A stretch of 64,000 bases of DNA from Kamptonema formosum PCC 6407 (GCF_000332155.1 NZ_KB235903.1:2028263-2092262); one strand, 5' to 3'. Numbered from the stretch's first letter, positions 37,704 through 46,647 are shown. The notes: a model not told the origin generated them from the letters alone. Made by a program: numbers and translations.

Positions 37704-38240
37704 TTAAGGTCTGTGACTTTTCCTAATTTCTGTTACTTGATCTGCCGCATCTAAAAGTGCCTGTGGCATCTCTGGCCCTGTCAAAATGAGATCGATTTGA
37801 CGGGGGCGCTTTTCTAGCAGGGTCAAAACTTCTGCTTCTGAAATCAAGCCAAAATTAACCGCCAAACTCAATTCATCTAGAATTACCAGATTGTAACGTC
37901 CTTCAATGACAGCATCCTGAGTCCACAGCCACAAATCTCGCAAAGAGTTAGTCTCTGCTTCATCCAACTGCGGCGTGTCAATGCAGCGGGGCAAGTTGCA
38001 GCGCACCCAATCTAAATTTTGCCCTAACCGCACGGGATGCTCGTGTCCCTGATTAATTCCCCCCTTGAGAAACTGCACCACTAGCACTCCTGTCCCCTGT
38101 CCCGCAATTCTGAGCGCTTGAGCCATTACACTGGTAAAAAAGCTACGGTGATGGCAACTGAAGACTTGCACGAGTCCTTCGACTGTGTGGGGTAAGCTGC
38201 AAGGCAAATTGAGAGTAGGGGTTTCAAGCTGGGCAACCAT
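37704..38240 (-). CDS. CobO/BtuR-like protein lacking the P-loop
   Basis: Related to ATP:cob(I)alamin adenosyltransferases of the CobA/CobO/BtuR type: GLVQVF start, ALRIAGQGTGVLVVQFLKGG, YNLVILDELSLAVNFGLI (the Walker-B-like DE region) and RQIDLILTGPEMPQALLDAA. The Walker A loop that should follow GLVQVF (GxGKGKTT in CobO) reads SCHHRSFFTS, so the ATP-binding Gly-Lys-Thr is gone. Corrinoid adenosylation is therefore doubtful and a changed role is possible. I chose ATG 38240; a TTG at 38312 would add 24 residues. It is divergent from adk. Confidence 0.8.
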   Translation of the reverse strand: MVAQLETPTLNLPCSLPHTVEGLVQVFSCHHRSFFTSVMAQALRIAGQGTGVLVVQFLKGGINQGHEHPVRLGQNLDWVRCNLPRCIDTPQLDEAETNSLRDLWLWTQDAVIEGRYNLVILDELSLAVNFGLISEAEVLTLLEKRPRQIDLILTGPEMPQALLDAADQVTEIRKSHRP

Positions 38241-38477
38241 AAGGCAATCTCGAATTAGCAGTGGGTCTTTAACGCGGCTCCGAGTTTGAGGCAGAGCGAC
38301 GCTACTTAACAATATATAGTGTAGTTGTCGGATTGCAAAGCTCTTTACACACTAGATATATGCGATCGTCTTAACCTAGTGGCTGTCTCGATCTCAGCTT
38401 TTTGGCAGGGAGACAGCATCAAAGGTACACTTCCGAAAGATAAATTTTTAATATCAGGGCATGAGGAGCAGGAAACC

Positions 38478-39035
38478 GTGAGATTAGTGATTTTAGGAGG
38501 GCCGGGGGCTGGGAAGGGAACTCAAACTGAACTATTGTGCAGCTATTTGAGTATTCCTTGCATTTCGACGGGGGACATCCTGCGAGAGGCGATCGCATCT
38601 CAAACCAATTTAGGTCGCCTCGCGGAACCCTATGTTGAAAAAGGGGATTTAGTTCGTGATGAGACTATGATCGAGTTCATCCGCCAGCGACTTCTACTTC
38701 CTGATGTCACTAAGGGTTGGCTGTTGGATGGCTATCCGCGCACTGCTTTTCAAGCTGAGGAGTTAGATTTTTTAGTAGATGAGTTTGGGCAAAAAGTGGA
38801 TTGGGCGATATATTTGAATGTGCCTGATGCTGTATTGATGAGTCGTTCTCTGGGGCGATCGCGTGCTGATGACCAACCAGAAATAGTGCAGCGTCGGATC
38901 GAATTATTTCGCGATCGCACCATTCCCATCCTAGAATATTACGAACACCGCCAAAAACTCTTAACTGTCAGCGGCAACCAACCCCCAGACCAAATACATC
39001 AAGAAATCTTAAAAAAGCTAATGGCTAATGGCTAA
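38478..39035 (+). CDS. adk: Adenylate kinase (short form)
   Basis: Interconverts ATP + AMP and 2 ADP. The P-loop GGPGAGKGTQ is at residues 7-16, followed by STGDILREAI (AMP site), GWLLDGYPRTAFQAEEL and RRIELFRDRTIPILEYY. The LID is short (GRSRADDQPEIVQRR) with no zinc cysteines, a short-type adenylate kinase. About 185 aa. I chose GTG 38478 with an upstream GAGGAGCAGGAAA ribosome-binding region, because the frame upstream (from 38325) encodes no conserved adk sequence. Confidence 0.92.
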   Translation: MRLVILGGPGAGKGTQTELLCSYLSIPCISTGDILREAIASQTNLGRLAEPYVEKGDLVRDETMIEFIRQRLLLPDVTKGWLLDGYPRTAFQAEELDFLVDEFGQKVDWAIYLNVPDAVLMSRSLGRSRADDQPEIVQRRIELFRDRTIPILEYYEHRQKLLTVSGNQPPDQIHQEILKKLMANG

Positions 39036-39120
39036 TGGCTAATTGCTAATAGTTAATTGCTAATGGCTAATTGCTAATTGCTAATGGCTAATTGCTAATT
39101 GCTAATTGCTAATAGTCAAT
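39031..39120. repeat. AATTGCT/AATGGCT heptamer tandem repeat
   Basis: About twelve 7-base units alternating AATGGCT and AATTGCT starting at the very end of adk. Its first unit overlaps the adk stop region, so the last residues of Adk (LMANG) come from the repeat. Confidence 0.75.
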
Positions 39121-39132
39121 TGTTGATTAAAG

Positions 39133-39206
39133 GTAGGGTGGGCAAAGCCACAAACAACCTACAACTAATAACCAAAGAACCTTTCCGGCTTTGCCCACCA
39201 CATAAC
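39133..39206. repeat. Inverted repeat GTAGGGTGGGCAAAGCC
   Basis: The left arm GTAGGGTGGGCAAAGCC at 39133 pairs with GGCTTTGCCCACCAC near 39186-39203. It is related in layout to 28605-28677 and 43911-43938 and is likely terminator-like for adk. Confidence 0.55.
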
Positions 39207-39249
39207 GAGATACAACTAAGTAAGTTTTTGTTTAATTTCATCCTGCAAC

Positions 39250-39356
39250 TATAGCTAGGGGCTAGGGGCTAGGGACTAGGGGCTAGGGAAGAAAGGAATA
39301 GAATCAGCGAGTTCCAGCAATGAGCGAGTGTCCTAACTGCCAAGAAGGTTACTATA
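39250..39356. mobile_element. Family A repeat copy
   Basis: Starts CTATAGCTAGGGG (a collapsed left end), has about five GGGGCTA-type heptamers, the tail GAATAGAATCAGCGAG, GAGTGTCCTAACTGCC, and right end AAGGTTACTATA (one mismatch to GGTTGCTATA). Confidence 0.65.
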
Positions 39357-39357
39357 A

Positions 39358-39440
39358 CAACTAACCACTAACCACTAACCACCAACAACTAACCACCAAC
39401 AACTAACCACCAACAACTAACCACTAACAACTAACAATTA
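39358..39440. repeat. AACTAACCACCAAC tandem repeat
   Basis: Heptamer-based repeats (ACTAACC, ACCAACA) filling the space before rph. A mirror-type repeat (TGGTTGTTAGTTG) lies at 31502-31542 in front of the ABC ATPase gene. Confidence 0.75.
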
Positions 39441-39451
39441 ACAAATTTATT

Positions 39452-40183
39452 ATGTCTTGGCAACGTCCCGACGGCCGACAACCGAACCAACTCCGTCCCA
39501 TTAGTTTCCAGCGAGAATTTACCAAATTTGCCACTGGTTCAGTTCTAGCTAGAAGCGGCGACACGCAGGTACTTTGTACTGTTTCCATTCAGCCAGGAGT
39601 ACCTAAATTTTTACAATTTACAGGACAAGGTTGGTTAACTGCTGAATATCGAATGTTACCAGGAGCAACACCTCAACGACAAGAAAGAGAACTAATGAAA
39701 CTATCTGGACGCACCCAAGAAATTCAGCGCTTAATAGGTCGCAGTTTGCGTTCTTGTTTAGATATGAATTTGTTAGGAGAGCGTACAATTATTGTCGATG
39801 CCGATGTTTTGCAAGCCGATGCCGGCACTCGCACAACATCAATTACTGGGGGATTTGTAGCTTTAGCTGATGCTTTAGATAAGCTGGTAAAAAACGGAGA
39901 ATTAGAACAATCTCCCATAGTTTCCCAAGTGGCCGCCGTATCAGTTGGACTTTTGGAAGGAGAGCCATTTTTAGACCTGAATTACCCAGAAGATGTCGCG
40001 GCTGAAGTAGATTTTAATGTGGTAATGAAAGAAAATTTGAGCATTATTGAAATGCAAGGCACAGCCGAAGAAGGAAGCTTTAGCCGCACGCAGTTAAATC
40101 AAATCTTGGATGTAGCAGAAAAAGGAATTAAAGAATTATTAGAATTTCAACGTCAAGCTCTTAGAACTTCAGCCACTCTCTAA
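39452..40183 (+). CDS. rph: Ribonuclease PH
   Basis: Phosphorolytic 3'-to-5' exoribonuclease that trims tRNA 3' ends. Family sequence is intact: [86 protein letters not shown] with the phosphate-site residues, and [18 protein letters not shown]. At 243 aa the length is normal. The start ATG follows a heptamer repeat tract, so its promoter must lie within or before the repeat. Confidence 0.96.
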   Translation: MSWQRPDGRQPNQLRPISFQREFTKFATGSVLARSGDTQVLCTVSIQPGVPKFLQFTGQGWLTAEYRMLPGATPQRQERELMKLSGRTQEIQRLIGRSLRSCLDMNLLGERTIIVDADVLQADAGTRTTSITGGFVALADALDKLVKNGELEQSPIVSQVAAVSVGLLEGEPFLDLNYPEDVAAEVDFNVVMKENLSIIEMQGTAEEGSFSRTQLNQILDVAEKGIKELLEFQRQALRTSATL

Positions 40184-40291
40184 ATCTCAGATTAACTTCT
40201 TTTGGATTTTACTTTAGAAATTGTAATTTTTACTTGCCGACCTCTAGCGATGGCTGCTACAATCGAACCATCTAGATTGTAGCAAATAATC

Positions 40292-41959
40292 ATGACAACC
40301 ACATTTTTATCTAAATGTCAAGCTGCCTTGAAACATTCTGGGTTCAAGATAGGTATGGTAATTGTGACAATCGCCCTCATTGGCTTTTCAACAGTTGGTC
40401 AGTATGGATTCTCCATTGATGAAGCCACAGAGATCGCAATGGTGCGGAGAAACTATGAACTGATTACCAAAGGTCAGCCTATTCCCAGCGATCTAAAATA
40501 CTTTGGAACCTTATTTAATTTTACTGCCGAAGCAATATTTCAAATTAATCAATATCTTCACAAAGGTTTATCCTATAGTCCAACCAATTATGAAGGCGAT
40601 GCTAATAACGATCGCGGGAAAGCCAAAGCACTCTACGATCGGATTCAGATTAAACACCCTTTAACTTTTTTAGTTTCTTTAATTACCTATCTTTCAGTCG
40701 CCGGGATTGTTGGCATACTTTGTGGTTGGGAATACGCTTGGTTTGCTCCTATAGTCCTAGCACTTTTTCCGAGATTTTGGGGACATAGTTTCTTTAATCC
40801 TAAAGATATTCCCTTTGCATCTTTATTTACTCTTTCTACCTATGCAGGCGCTCATTTACTCAATCACTATCACAAAAATCAGCCTGAATTAAAACTTGAA
40901 TTTAATCAAACTCATTTCTTTTCAATTTTGTATGGAATTTTAGCTGGAATGCTTACCAGCGTTAGAATTGGCGGATTTTTGATGATGTTTTTTATTTTTA
41001 TTGCTCACGTAGGAATTACCTTGGGACAAGGTGTTAGCAATGTAAAAAACCTTTATAAATATGCAATTTGCTATATCTTAATGTTTCTTTCTTGGGCGGC
41101 AACTGTTACTATCTTACAACCAGCATCTTGGTCTAACCCCCTTGGCTGGTTTTTGGAAACAATTGGCTATCTTTCCAAACATCCGCTGCCTATAAAAACT
41201 TTATTTAATGGTATCGAATATCCGATCCAAGATATTCCTTGGTACTTCACCTCTCAGTGGTTGTTAATGACAATTCCAGTTATTTTTCAAATCTTTTTTT
41301 TAGTAGGTTTAGGGTTGCTAGCAACGAAATATAAACAATTCTCATCTCTTCAGCAATCCTGTTCTCTGTTAATTTTACTACAAATATTTGGGCTTCCAAT
41401 TATTGCAATAATTAAACAGGCATCTGGCTATGACGATATGAGGCACTTTATGTTTGTACTGCCAGGAATTGCCAGCATAGCTACTGCTGCTTTGATTTGG
41501 CTTTACCAAGCAGTCGCAATCAAGAAACCTGTACAAATAGCAGGCTTAACATTTATCGTAATAGTTTTTACAGCAATTATCATTGAGATGATTCAGCTAC
41601 ATCCCTATCAATATATCTATTTCAATCGCTTATCGGGGGGATTAGCAGCAGCCCCTAATCGTTACGAAATTGATTATTGGGGATTGGGGATGCGGGAAGG
41701 TATGGAGTGGATCAACAAAAATGCCGACCCCAAAGATACTGTTTTAGTAGGAGGATTTTTGTACTCAGCTAATATCTTTGCCGATCCCAATCTCACTGTG
41801 ATTAAGTCGGAAGAGGCGGAAAAAAAAGGAATTTCTAAGCCATTTTACTATTTACCTTGGGGGCGGTGGGGATTCCCAAAAGAATTCCCAGAATGTCCAG
41901 TTGTGCATAAAGTAGAAAGACAAGGAGTAGCCTTAACAATTGTTAAAAAGTGCCAATAG
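40292..41959 (+). CDS. Polytopic GT-C (family 39-like) membrane glycosyltransferase
   Basis: A 555-aa protein with about nine or ten hydrophobic segments. It has an acidic motif in the first external loop (YGFSIDEATEIAM), a second-loop segment ALFPRFWGHSFFNPKDIPFA, and RIGGFLMMFFIFI, a layout typical of dolichol- or polyprenyl-phosphate-sugar-dependent GT-C enzymes (ArnT/PMT type). The C-terminal soluble part (about 460-555; YWGLGMREGMEWINKNADPK) faces the periplasm or thylakoid lumen in this family. The acceptor is unknown. It stands alone between rph and a family A repeat. Confidence 0.8.
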   Translation: MTTTFLSKCQAALKHSGFKIGMVIVTIALIGFSTVGQYGFSIDEATEIAMVRRNYELITKGQPIPSDLKYFGTLFNFTAEAIFQINQYLHKGLSYSPTNYEGDANNDRGKAKALYDRIQIKHPLTFLVSLITYLSVAGIVGILCGWEYAWFAPIVLALFPRFWGHSFFNPKDIPFASLFTLSTYAGAHLLNHYHKNQPELKLEFNQTHFFSILYGILAGMLTSVRIGGFLMMFFIFIAHVGITLGQGVSNVKNLYKYAICYILMFLSWAATVTILQPASWSNPLGWFLETIGYLSKHPLPIKTLFNGIEYPIQDIPWYFTSQWLLMTIPVIFQIFFLVGLGLLATKYKQFSSLQQSCSLLILLQIFGLPIIAIIKQASGYDDMRHFMFVLPGIASIATAALIWLYQAVAIKKPVQIAGLTFIVIVFTAIIIEMIQLHPYQYIYFNRLSGGLAAAPNRYEIDYWGLGMREGMEWINKNADPKDTVLVGGFLYSANIFADPNLTVIKSEEAEKKGISKPFYYLPWGRWGFPKEFPECPVVHKVERQGVALTIVKKCQ

Positions 41960-41960
41960 A

Positions 41961-42116
41961 AGAGGGGCTAGGGGCTAGGGGCTAGGGGCTAGGGAAGAAG
42001 AGGGGCTAGGGGCTAGGGGCTAGGGGCTAGGGGCTAGGGAAGAAGGGGAAGAAGGGGGAATAGAATCAATGTTTCAGCTATAAGCAAGTGTCCTAACTGT
42101 CTTGGGGGTTGCTATA
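41961..42116. mobile_element. Family A repeat copy
   Basis: Starts within 2 bases of the preceding stop codon. It has two blocks of GGGGCTA heptamers (four and five units) separated by GGGAAGAAGA, the shared tail GAATAGAATCAATG, AGTGTCCTAACTGTC, and right end GGGGTTGCTATA. The left terminal repeat is missing. Confidence 0.65.
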
Positions 42117-42235
42117 AATACAACTATTTTTTCTAAATAGATCGATAAGAATCTTAACAGTTTTTTATTGACATTGTTATTGAATCGTGTATATGAAAAT
42201 CTTTACGAAATATGTAATTAATTTTTTTTAAAAGT

Positions 42236-42270
42236 TAAGCCCCGCAGAATAATTATCTCTACGGGGCTTA
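42236..42270. terminator. Terminator-like hairpin
   Basis: The arms TAAGCCCCGCAGA and TCTACGGGGCTTA enclose 9 bases and are followed by CTTTT. It is a close relative of the hairpin at 13896-13937, so it may be part of a small repeat family. It lies about 105 bases before chlB. Confidence 0.6.
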
Positions 42271-42375
42271 CTTTTAGGGGGATAATTAAACAGTGAAAAT
42301 CAGAAACGAGTTCACAAATCAGCAATCATCGCCCAATAATGGGCAATTTTGAATTATCACAAGGGAGAACACTGT

Positions 42376-43902
42376 ATGAAATTGGCTTATTGGATGTATG
42401 CAGGCCCCGCTCACATCGGCACTCTCCGCATTGCTAGTTCCTTCAAGAATGTCCACGCCATCATGCACGCGCCGCTCGGTGATGACTATTTCAACGTCAT
42501 GCGCTCCATGTTAGAGCGGGAGCGGGACTTTACACCCGTAACGACCAGTATTGTCGATCGCCACGTTCTGGCGCGGGGCTCCCAAGAGCGAGTTGTGGAC
42601 AACATTACCCGCAAAGATCAAGAAGAGCACCCTGATTTAATCGTTCTTACCCCGACTTGCACTTCCAGCATTTTGCAAGAAGACCTCGAAAATTTTGTAC
42701 AACGCGCTCAGTTGGATGCCAAAGGCGACGTGATGCTGGCGGATGTCAACCACTATCGAGTTAACGAACTGCAAGCTGGCGATCGCACTCTGCATCAAAT
42801 TGTAGAGTTTTATATCAACAAAGCTCGGAAAAAAGGGAACTTGCCAGAAGGAAAAACGGAGAAACCCTCTGTTAACATTATCGGCATTTCTACCCTGGGT
42901 TTCCATAACCAACATGACTGTACCGAGCTGAAGCGGTTGATGGCAGATTTGGGCATAGAAGTTAATGAAGTCATCCCGGAAGGCGCTTCGGTTCACAATT
43001 TGAAAAATTTGCCTCGTGCTTGGTTTAACCTAGTTCCTTATCGCGAATTAGGGCTAACGACGGCGATGTATTTGGAGAAAGAGTTTGGAACGCCTTATGT
43101 AGATATCACGCCGATGGGTGTGGTAGAAACTGCTCGTTGTATCCGCAAGATTCAGCAAGTGCTTAATGCTCAAGGTGGTGATGTTAATTACGAAGACTTC
43201 ATCGACCAACAAACTCGTTTTGTCTCTCAAGCTGCTTGGTTTTCTCGCTCGATCGACTGCCAGAATTTGACTGGCAAAAAGGCTGTGGTGTTTGGTGATA
43301 ATACCCACGCGGCGGCGATGACTAAGATTCTGGCTCGTGAAATGGGTATTCATGTGGTTTGGGCGGGTACTTATTGCAAATATGATGCTGACTGGTTCCG
43401 GGAACAGGTAAGCGAGTATTGCGATGAGGTGATTATCTCCGAAGATCACGGCGCTATTGGAGATGCGATCGCGCGTGTGGAACCTTCTGCTATTTTCGGT
43501 ACGCAAATGGAACGGCACGTTGGTAAGCGGTTAGATATTCCTTGCGGGGTAATTGCTGCACCGATTCACATTCAAAATTTCCCGATTGGTTATAAGCCAT
43601 TTTTGGGTTATGAGGGAACTAATCAGTGTGTGGATTTGGTGTATAATTCCTTTACTTTGGGCATGGAAGATCATCTGTTAGAAATCTTCGGTGGCCACGA
43701 TACTAAGGAAGTTATTACTAAAGGAATTTCGGCTGATTCTGATATGAATTGGACGAAGGATGGACAAGCTGAGTTGAATAAAATCCCTGGTTTTGTGCGG
43801 GGTAAGGTGAAGCGGAATACTGAGAAGTTTGCACGCGATCGCGGTATTGCTCTAATTAATGCTGAGGTGTTGTACGCGGCGAAGGAAGCGGTTGGTGCGT
43901 AA
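42376..43902 (+). CDS. chlB: Light-independent protochlorophyllide reductase subunit B
   Basis: The catalytic ChlN-ChlB component of dark-operative protochlorophyllide reductase, reducing protochlorophyllide to chlorophyllide without light. It shows [33 protein letters not shown] with an FeS-ligand Cys, and [19 protein letters not shown]. The C-terminal ChlB-specific domain ([18 protein letters not shown]) is complete. About 508 aa. ATG 42376 follows AAGGGAGAACACTGT; the frame is open to 42349. chlL and chlN are not adjacent, so the operon is split in this genome. Confidence 0.97.
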   Translation: MKLAYWMYAGPAHIGTLRIASSFKNVHAIMHAPLGDDYFNVMRSMLERERDFTPVTTSIVDRHVLARGSQERVVDNITRKDQEEHPDLIVLTPTCTSSILQEDLENFVQRAQLDAKGDVMLADVNHYRVNELQAGDRTLHQIVEFYINKARKKGNLPEGKTEKPSVNIIGISTLGFHNQHDCTELKRLMADLGIEVNEVIPEGASVHNLKNLPRAWFNLVPYRELGLTTAMYLEKEFGTPYVDITPMGVVETARCIRKIQQVLNAQGGDVNYEDFIDQQTRFVSQAAWFSRSIDCQNLTGKKAVVFGDNTHAAAMTKILAREMGIHVVWAGTYCKYDADWFREQVSEYCDEVIISEDHGAIGDAIARVEPSAIFGTQMERHVGKRLDIPCGVIAAPIHIQNFPIGYKPFLGYEGTNQCVDLVYNSFTLGMEDHLLEIFGGHDTKEVITKGISADSDMNWTKDGQAELNKIPGFVRGKVKRNTEKFARDRGIALINAEVLYAAKEAVGA

Positions 43903-43910
43903 ATTATAAT

Positions 43911-43938
43911 AGTAGGGTGGGTGTATGCCCACCTTACT
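43911..43938 (+). terminator. Hairpin after chlB
   Basis: The arms AGTAGGGTGGGT / GCCCACCTTACT lie 8 bases after the chlB stop. It probably ends the chlB transcript and shares the GGGTGGG arm with repeats at 28605 and 39133. Confidence 0.55.
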
Positions 43939-44032
43939 AAACTAATTGCCAGCTAAAAGCAAACTCATACTTTAATTTCACTTAGTTAAATTTATAACTC
44001 TCTATCCCGACAAATCACAGGAGGATTAAACA

Positions 44033-44287
44033 ATGACAACTTTAGCATTATTTCAATGGGTAGAACTTAATCAAGACGTTCCTAATACCCCCGTCACAAA
44101 GGGAGACAAAGGCGTTATCCTAGACCACCTAAATCCTACCAAAAATCAGCCCGATGCAGGATACACTCTGGAAATATTTAAAAATGGGGAAACATTAGAT
44201 GTAATTTCTGTTCCGATTTCCTGGGTGACAGCTTTACCCGAAATCTGGGGTGACACTCAACAGATACCAAATCATATTGCTGCTTAG
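44033..44287 (+). CDS. DUF4926-domain protein
   Basis: An 84-aa protein (LFQWVELNQDVPNTPVTKGD, KGVILDHLNPTKNQPDAGYT, DVISVPISWVTALPEIW). The pattern is that of DUF4926, a small SH3-like beta-barrel family often found next to toxin-antitoxin or accessory genes. Its function is unknown. A strong ribosome-binding site (ACAGGAGGATTAAACA) precedes the ATG. It lies 22 bases upstream of the Panacea antitoxin and may be cotranscribed with it. Confidence 0.8.
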   Translation: MTTLALFQWVELNQDVPNTPVTKGDKGVILDHLNPTKNQPDAGYTLEIFKNGETLDVISVPISWVTALPEIWGDTQQIPNHIAA

Positions 44288-44309
44288 TTAAAAAAAGAAG
44301 TAAGTAACT

Positions 44310-44765
44310 ATGAAAAGCGCTTTAGATGTCGCTCGTTATTTCTTGTACCGCGTCGATCGAGATGCTGGGGATACAATCTCGCCTCTGAAACTTCAAAAGC
44401 TTGTTTATTACGCACAAGCTTGGAGTTTGGTATTGCGAGATCAACCACTTTTTTATGAAGATATTCAAGCTTGGGTTCATGGGCCTGCGATATATGAAGT
44501 TTGGGACACCTATAAAGATTATCGATATGGAGCTATTCCCGAACCGGAAGAAGAATTGCCCGAATTTGAGGACGATGAAATAGAAGTTCTCGAAGAAGTT
44601 TGGAATGCTTATGGCGAATTGAGTGCTAAACGACTTGAGGATTTGACCCACTCAGAAGAACCTTGGATTAATGCTCGTAAAGGTTTAGAGCCTGCCCAAA
44701 AATCATCAAAAGTTATTTCCCATGAGGATATGAAAACTTATTACGCCTCTTTTTTGGAGGCGTAG
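44310..44765 (+). CDS. Panacea-domain (DUF4065/SocA-like) antitoxin
   Basis: A 151-aa protein with the Panacea/DUF4065 core: ALDVARYFLYRVDRD, ISPLKLQKLVYYAQAWSLVL, DIQAWVHGPAIYEVWDTYKD and LEDLTHSEEPWINARKGL. Panacea proteins are antitoxins or chaperone-like neutralisers paired with diverse toxins. The next gene begins one base before this gene ends (stop TAG 44763-44765, GTG at 44765), the tight coupling expected for antitoxin-toxin pairs. The toxin carries an internal amber codon, so this antitoxin may now be an orphan. The family is assigned confidently; neutralising activity is inferred. Confidence 0.88.
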   Translation: MKSALDVARYFLYRVDRDAGDTISPLKLQKLVYYAQAWSLVLRDQPLFYEDIQAWVHGPAIYEVWDTYKDYRYGAIPEPEEELPEFEDDEIEVLEEVWNAYGELSAKRLEDLTHSEEPWINARKGLEPAQKSSKVISHEDMKTYYASFLEA

Positions 44766-45205
44766 TGGGAAAATCTCGGATTAAAAAGTCTTCAACCGCA
44801 AGTTCCTCACGCCGAATCCCTGAATCGGCTTTAACTCATCCAACAGGTTCCCAGAATGCAGACGAACAACACCCCAGCTTTAGGTTTGAGCATACTGATG
44901 AAAACCGTTGGCTTTTATCAGATTGGCAATCATCAGAAATTGATGATTTGATTCATGGACTTAAAAAAATTGAGAGATATACATAGGCACAAATAAAAAG
45001 CCAAGGCTCGAAACAACGCGGTGGTTCTGTAGGTTGCGGATACAAGCTAATTACTAATCATCCAAAACTACCTGAAAGTGTCAGCGAGGATGTGAAACTT
45101 TCAGAAATGCGAGTTGATGAAAGAAAGCGGATTTTTGGTTTTCGCGTAGGTTCGATTTACTATATTGTGTGGTTCGATCGAAACCATAGCGTTTGTCCAG
45201 AATGA
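44765..45205 (+). pseudogene. Panacea-associated toxin-like gene with internal amber codon
   Basis: GTG start overlapping the antitoxin stop. The first 73 codons encode SFRFEHTDENRWLLSDWQSS and LIHGLKKIERYT. TAG then appears at 44984-44986, after which the same frame continues for 72 codons with a conserved-looking domain (AQIKSQGSKQRGGSVGCGYK, VKLSEMRVDERKRIFGFRVG, SIYYIVWFDRNHSVCPE) and a normal stop at 45203. A typical full protein would be about 145 aa. A single change (for example Trp TGG to TAG) explains the break. The reading as the toxin of the pair rests on position and on the RelE-like end IYYIVWFD. The product should be truncated and inactive unless the stop is read through. Confidence 0.75.
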
Positions 45206-45258
45206 TTGGGACTATAACCAGTTATGAAGTCTGTAACCCTTGCTTCTTTTTGACTACT

Positions 45259-45732
45259 CTACCGGATAGGCTCTCCGTCTTTTATCGTAGCTAGAACCGG
45301 ACAATCAATAGTGCTAACCCCTTTCCAGTTAAAGTTATTCTTATCCATAACAGTTGGAGATGTGACGTGCCTTTTTGTACCCTGGTCTAAAAGGTATATA
45401 CGGTTTTTCAAAGGATGTCCGTTTTCTCCACAACGGACAAGTCTGTTATCATTTGTTATAGATGGTCCGGGTTCAATGACATCGGTTTCTAAATAATCTC
45501 GATGTTTGGGTACAAACAATCTTTGATATATACTCAGACCTGCGATATGGCGGAGCTGACCACGATCAACCCAGAAAATCCTACTATTACCCGGATTTCT
45601 AATTAGCAGACCGTTTAAATCTGGGCGATTACGTTGGAATGACTGAGCGTTAACACCTTTATAGAAAGTGCTTTCAGTTGTAGCAAGGAGGAGAACAGAC
45701 GAGAGGAAAACTAATGTAATTAACTTGTTCAT
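45259..45732 (-). CDS. Secreted protein with two YLID-type repeats
   Basis: A 157-aa protein with a clear signal peptide (MNKLITLVFLSSVLLLATT, cleavage probably near VNAQS). The mature part has two related repeats of about 45 residues: LNGLLIRNPGNSRIFWVDRG, QLRHIAGLSIYQRLF, then NRIYLLDQGTKRHVTSPTVM with NNFNW. This pattern of G-x-L/I-I followed by a strand with D-x-G-x-x-R-H is found in small cell-surface proteins of cyanobacteria and actinobacteria. No function is assigned. It is transcribed against its neighbours. Confidence 0.7.
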   Translation of the reverse strand: MNKLITLVFLSSVLLLATTESTFYKGVNAQSFQRNRPDLNGLLIRNPGNSRIFWVDRGQLRHIAGLSIYQRLFVPKHRDYLETDVIEPGPSITNDNRLVRCGENGHPLKNRIYLLDQGTKRHVTSPTVMDKNNFNWKGVSTIDCPVLATIKDGEPIR

Positions 45733-45871
45733 ATTGACAAAGTGAAGTAATAGCTGTTGGCTATATCAATTCTGTATTATGGCTGACGCTCCAAATACAC
45801 CCATCGATAATTTGGTAAGTAATTTAACTAACTTGATACTACTTATAATGTCAACTGATCGCTGCTTTGAC

Positions 45872-45910
45872 AAGTCGGAAAAAAGCGGATAAAGTCGGAA
45901 AAAAACGGGT
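45872..45910 (+). promoter_or_regulatory. Direct repeat directly upstream of HTH gene, candidate operator
   Basis: AAGTCGGAAAAAAGCGGAT is followed directly by AAAGTCGGAAAAAAACGGGT, a 19-20-base direct repeat. A TATACT -10-like box sits at 45911-45916, 7 bases before the start codon at 45923. The arrangement suggests binding by the encoded HTH protein itself; this is an inference. Confidence 0.45.
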
Positions 45911-45922
45911 TATACTAAAATA

Positions 45923-46495
45923 ATGTTGTATTCAGATATATTGATGGATAACCAAGATGTATTAAACTCTATTGATGAGCTAGTGTTTGCCAAGACTGGC
46001 AAACACCTCGATACCCTGCAAGTAGCAATCCTCAAGGGAGTCTTGAATAATCGGAAATACGCACAAATTGCGGAAGAATATCACTGTAGTCAGGGTCATG
46101 TGAGAGATGCTAGCTATGAGCTATGGCAGTTACTCTCAAGTGTACTGGGAGAAGACCTTAACAAATCAAACTTTCGCGCTACGGTAGAAAGATGGGGAGT
46201 AGCAAACTTCTCAAGTATGGGAAGTCCTGTACAAATTGGGCATATTAATTTTTGTACCAATCCCGCACAAGAATCTGAATCACTTTCGTCAGAACGATCG
46301 GAATCAGACCATAAAAGTGATAATGATGTCAAAGAATATCCAAATTATCAAAAACTTTTAGAAGAAGCCGAACGCAAAGCTAAGTTAGAAGCAGTTCCAA
46401 AATTGGTAAAACTGGGTTTGACAGTCGAACAAATTGCAGAATCTTTAGAACTGCCGTTAGCAGAAGTGCATCGGGTAATTCAGAATGGAAAATAG
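45923..46495 (+). CDS. vMAP-type N-terminal HTH protein with RpnC-like tail
   Basis: A 190-aa protein. Residues 10-85 (IDELVFAKTGKHLDTLQVAI, NNRKYAQIAEEYHCSQGHVR, ELWQLLSSVLGEDLNKSNFR) match the winged-helix domain at the N-terminus of vWA-MoxR-associated proteins (vMAP), which sits in front of effector domains in predicted ternary conflict systems. Here no effector follows. Instead there is an acidic Ser-rich linker and a C-terminal tail (LVKLGLTVEQIAESLELPL) like that at the end of Rpn-family and related cyanobacterial proteins. It may be an autoregulated DNA-binding protein. Start ATG 45923, or 45944 (MDNQDVLN), which is closer to the usual family start. Confidence 0.7.
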   Translation: MLYSDILMDNQDVLNSIDELVFAKTGKHLDTLQVAILKGVLNNRKYAQIAEEYHCSQGHVRDASYELWQLLSSVLGEDLNKSNFRATVERWGVANFSSMGSPVQIGHINFCTNPAQESESLSSERSESDHKSDNDVKEYPNYQKLLEEAERKAKLEAVPKLVKLGLTVEQIAESLELPLAEVHRVIQNGK

Positions 46496-46515
46496 CCGTA
46501 AAAATAGTGAACAAG

Positions 46516-46572
46516 AGCGATCGCTTTCACCAACTCTTCACCCATCCCAGCGAATTAGAAGTATTTGCCTGA
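46516..46572 (+). pseudogene. 3' remnant of a third immunity-like gene copy
   Basis: Nineteen codons including the stop encode SDRFHQLFTHPSELEVFA. This matches the C-terminal end (SDRLGKLxSHPSELEVLV) of the two intact paralogues at 46823 and 47971. No upstream part of the gene remains. Confidence 0.7.
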
Positions 46573-46647
46573 CAGGGTGAGGAGCGATCGCACTCCTCAA
46601 ACACGGTAAAATAATATCTAAACCTCTCAGGTAATTTCTTGACATAA

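Noticed and set aside
44765-45205. Two separate small genes instead of one interrupted gene
   Set aside because: The second half has no start codon or ribosome-binding site near its beginning and lies in the same frame directly after the TAG.
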